NCBI RefSeq assembly: GCF_046127645.1
Contig: NZ_CP175919.1
Source: Clostridium_F caseinilyticum
GTDB taxonomy: Bacteria; Bacillota; Clostridia; Clostridiales; Clostridiaceae
Strand: one strand, 5' to 3'
Length of the DNA stretch: 64,000 nucleotides
In this document: in pieces, positions 63,857 to 64,000 of the stretch
Position numbering within the stretch: position 1 is the first letter of the stretch
How the letters are laid out: the number at the start of each line of letters is the position of its first letter
Program-made: the position numbers and the translations under genes
Notes under the pieces: generated by a model
The model's input: the letters and a program-made list of their open reading frames with translations, nothing else
Databases searched by the model: none
Told to the model about the DNA's origin: nothing

Positions 63857-64000
63857 ATTAATTAAGATAGCTCACTATTATTAAAATTAACTTAAATTAA
63901 GATCAAGAGTTAATTTATATTAATACTAATATAAATTAGGATTTAAAGATAAGTTTATTATTCTAATATTTTTGATAAAGAAATTAGAATACCTATTTTA

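Noticed and set aside
1..64000. CRISPR arrays, tRNA or rRNA genes
   Set aside because: No regularly spaced identical repeats, cloverleaf sequences with CCA ends, or rRNA-like G+C-rich blocks were seen on either strand.

Overview
The window is very AT-rich, Gram-positive chromosomal DNA with strong AGGAGG-type ribosome sites. It carries two alpha/beta-type spore protein genes, a clostridial-type lexA, a CtsR-type heat-shock operator and several AT-rich methyl-accepting chemotaxis genes. This fits a motile, spore-forming anaerobic Clostridium, most likely the C. botulinum group I / C. sporogenes cluster. The species is my inference from gene content and style; no marker gene in the window proves it. 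I found no rRNA, tRNA, CRISPR array, intact insertion sequence or prophage.

Layout. 0-9.4 kb: DUF975 membrane protein, stress-type SDR dehydrogenase, two tandem paralogous dCache chemoreceptors, a WG-repeat protein and a cysteine hydrolase. 9.8-19.1 kb: SWIM/SNF2 helicase, DEDDh exonuclease, DUF1002 secreted protein, methyltransferase, Hsp20 with a CtsR box, and an MFS transporter with a TetR regulator. 19.3-24.5 kb: fructose operon (DeoR regulator, 1-phosphofructokinase, PTS IIABC), then a POT peptide transporter, separated by a small element with inverted ends. 25-30 kb: unknown proteins, an amidase, a PfkB kinase and a decayed-looking gap. 30.3-34.4 kb: a broken chemoreceptor and an intact one. 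34.5-43.7 kb: ABC-F ATPase, YbaK-type deacylase, siroheme/ferredoxin-like protein, CheV, two DEAD-box helicases flanking a CvfB-like S1 protein. 43.8-54.2 kb: two giant secreted surface proteins and a glucosaminidase. 54.6-64 kb: ferritin, response regulator-CheX fusion plus CheX, two small Cys-containing proteins, YjiH, SASPs, HesB-like protein, tyrosine recombinase, a Cys-cluster protein and LexA.

How parts work together. Motility and taxis is the main theme: four receptors, CheV, two CheX-type proteins and one giant surface protein. The receptors, cheV and the surface protein carry promoter-like TAAA-N15-nnCGATAA (sigma-28/SigD) sequences about 40-60 bases before the start. Fructose uptake and phosphorylation form one translationally tight operon behind a regulator whose leader holds 10-bp-phased repeats. 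Stress and SOS circuits (CtsR-hsp20, Fur/PerR-like box-ferritin, LexA-lexA) are each readable from their operators.

Best candidates for something undescribed: (1) a near-perfect sigma-54 promoter (59088-59103) followed about 140 bases later by a strong terminator with no gene between, suggesting an unannotated small RNA; (2) a family of six dispersed 80-240-base structured repeats, four of them within 8 kb, one in an expanded form on the other strand; (3) a receptor pair in which one copy has the full dCache amino-acid-binding signature and the other has Lys in place of the ligand-binding Arg; (4) a giant surface protein gene whose best-placed start codon is AUA.
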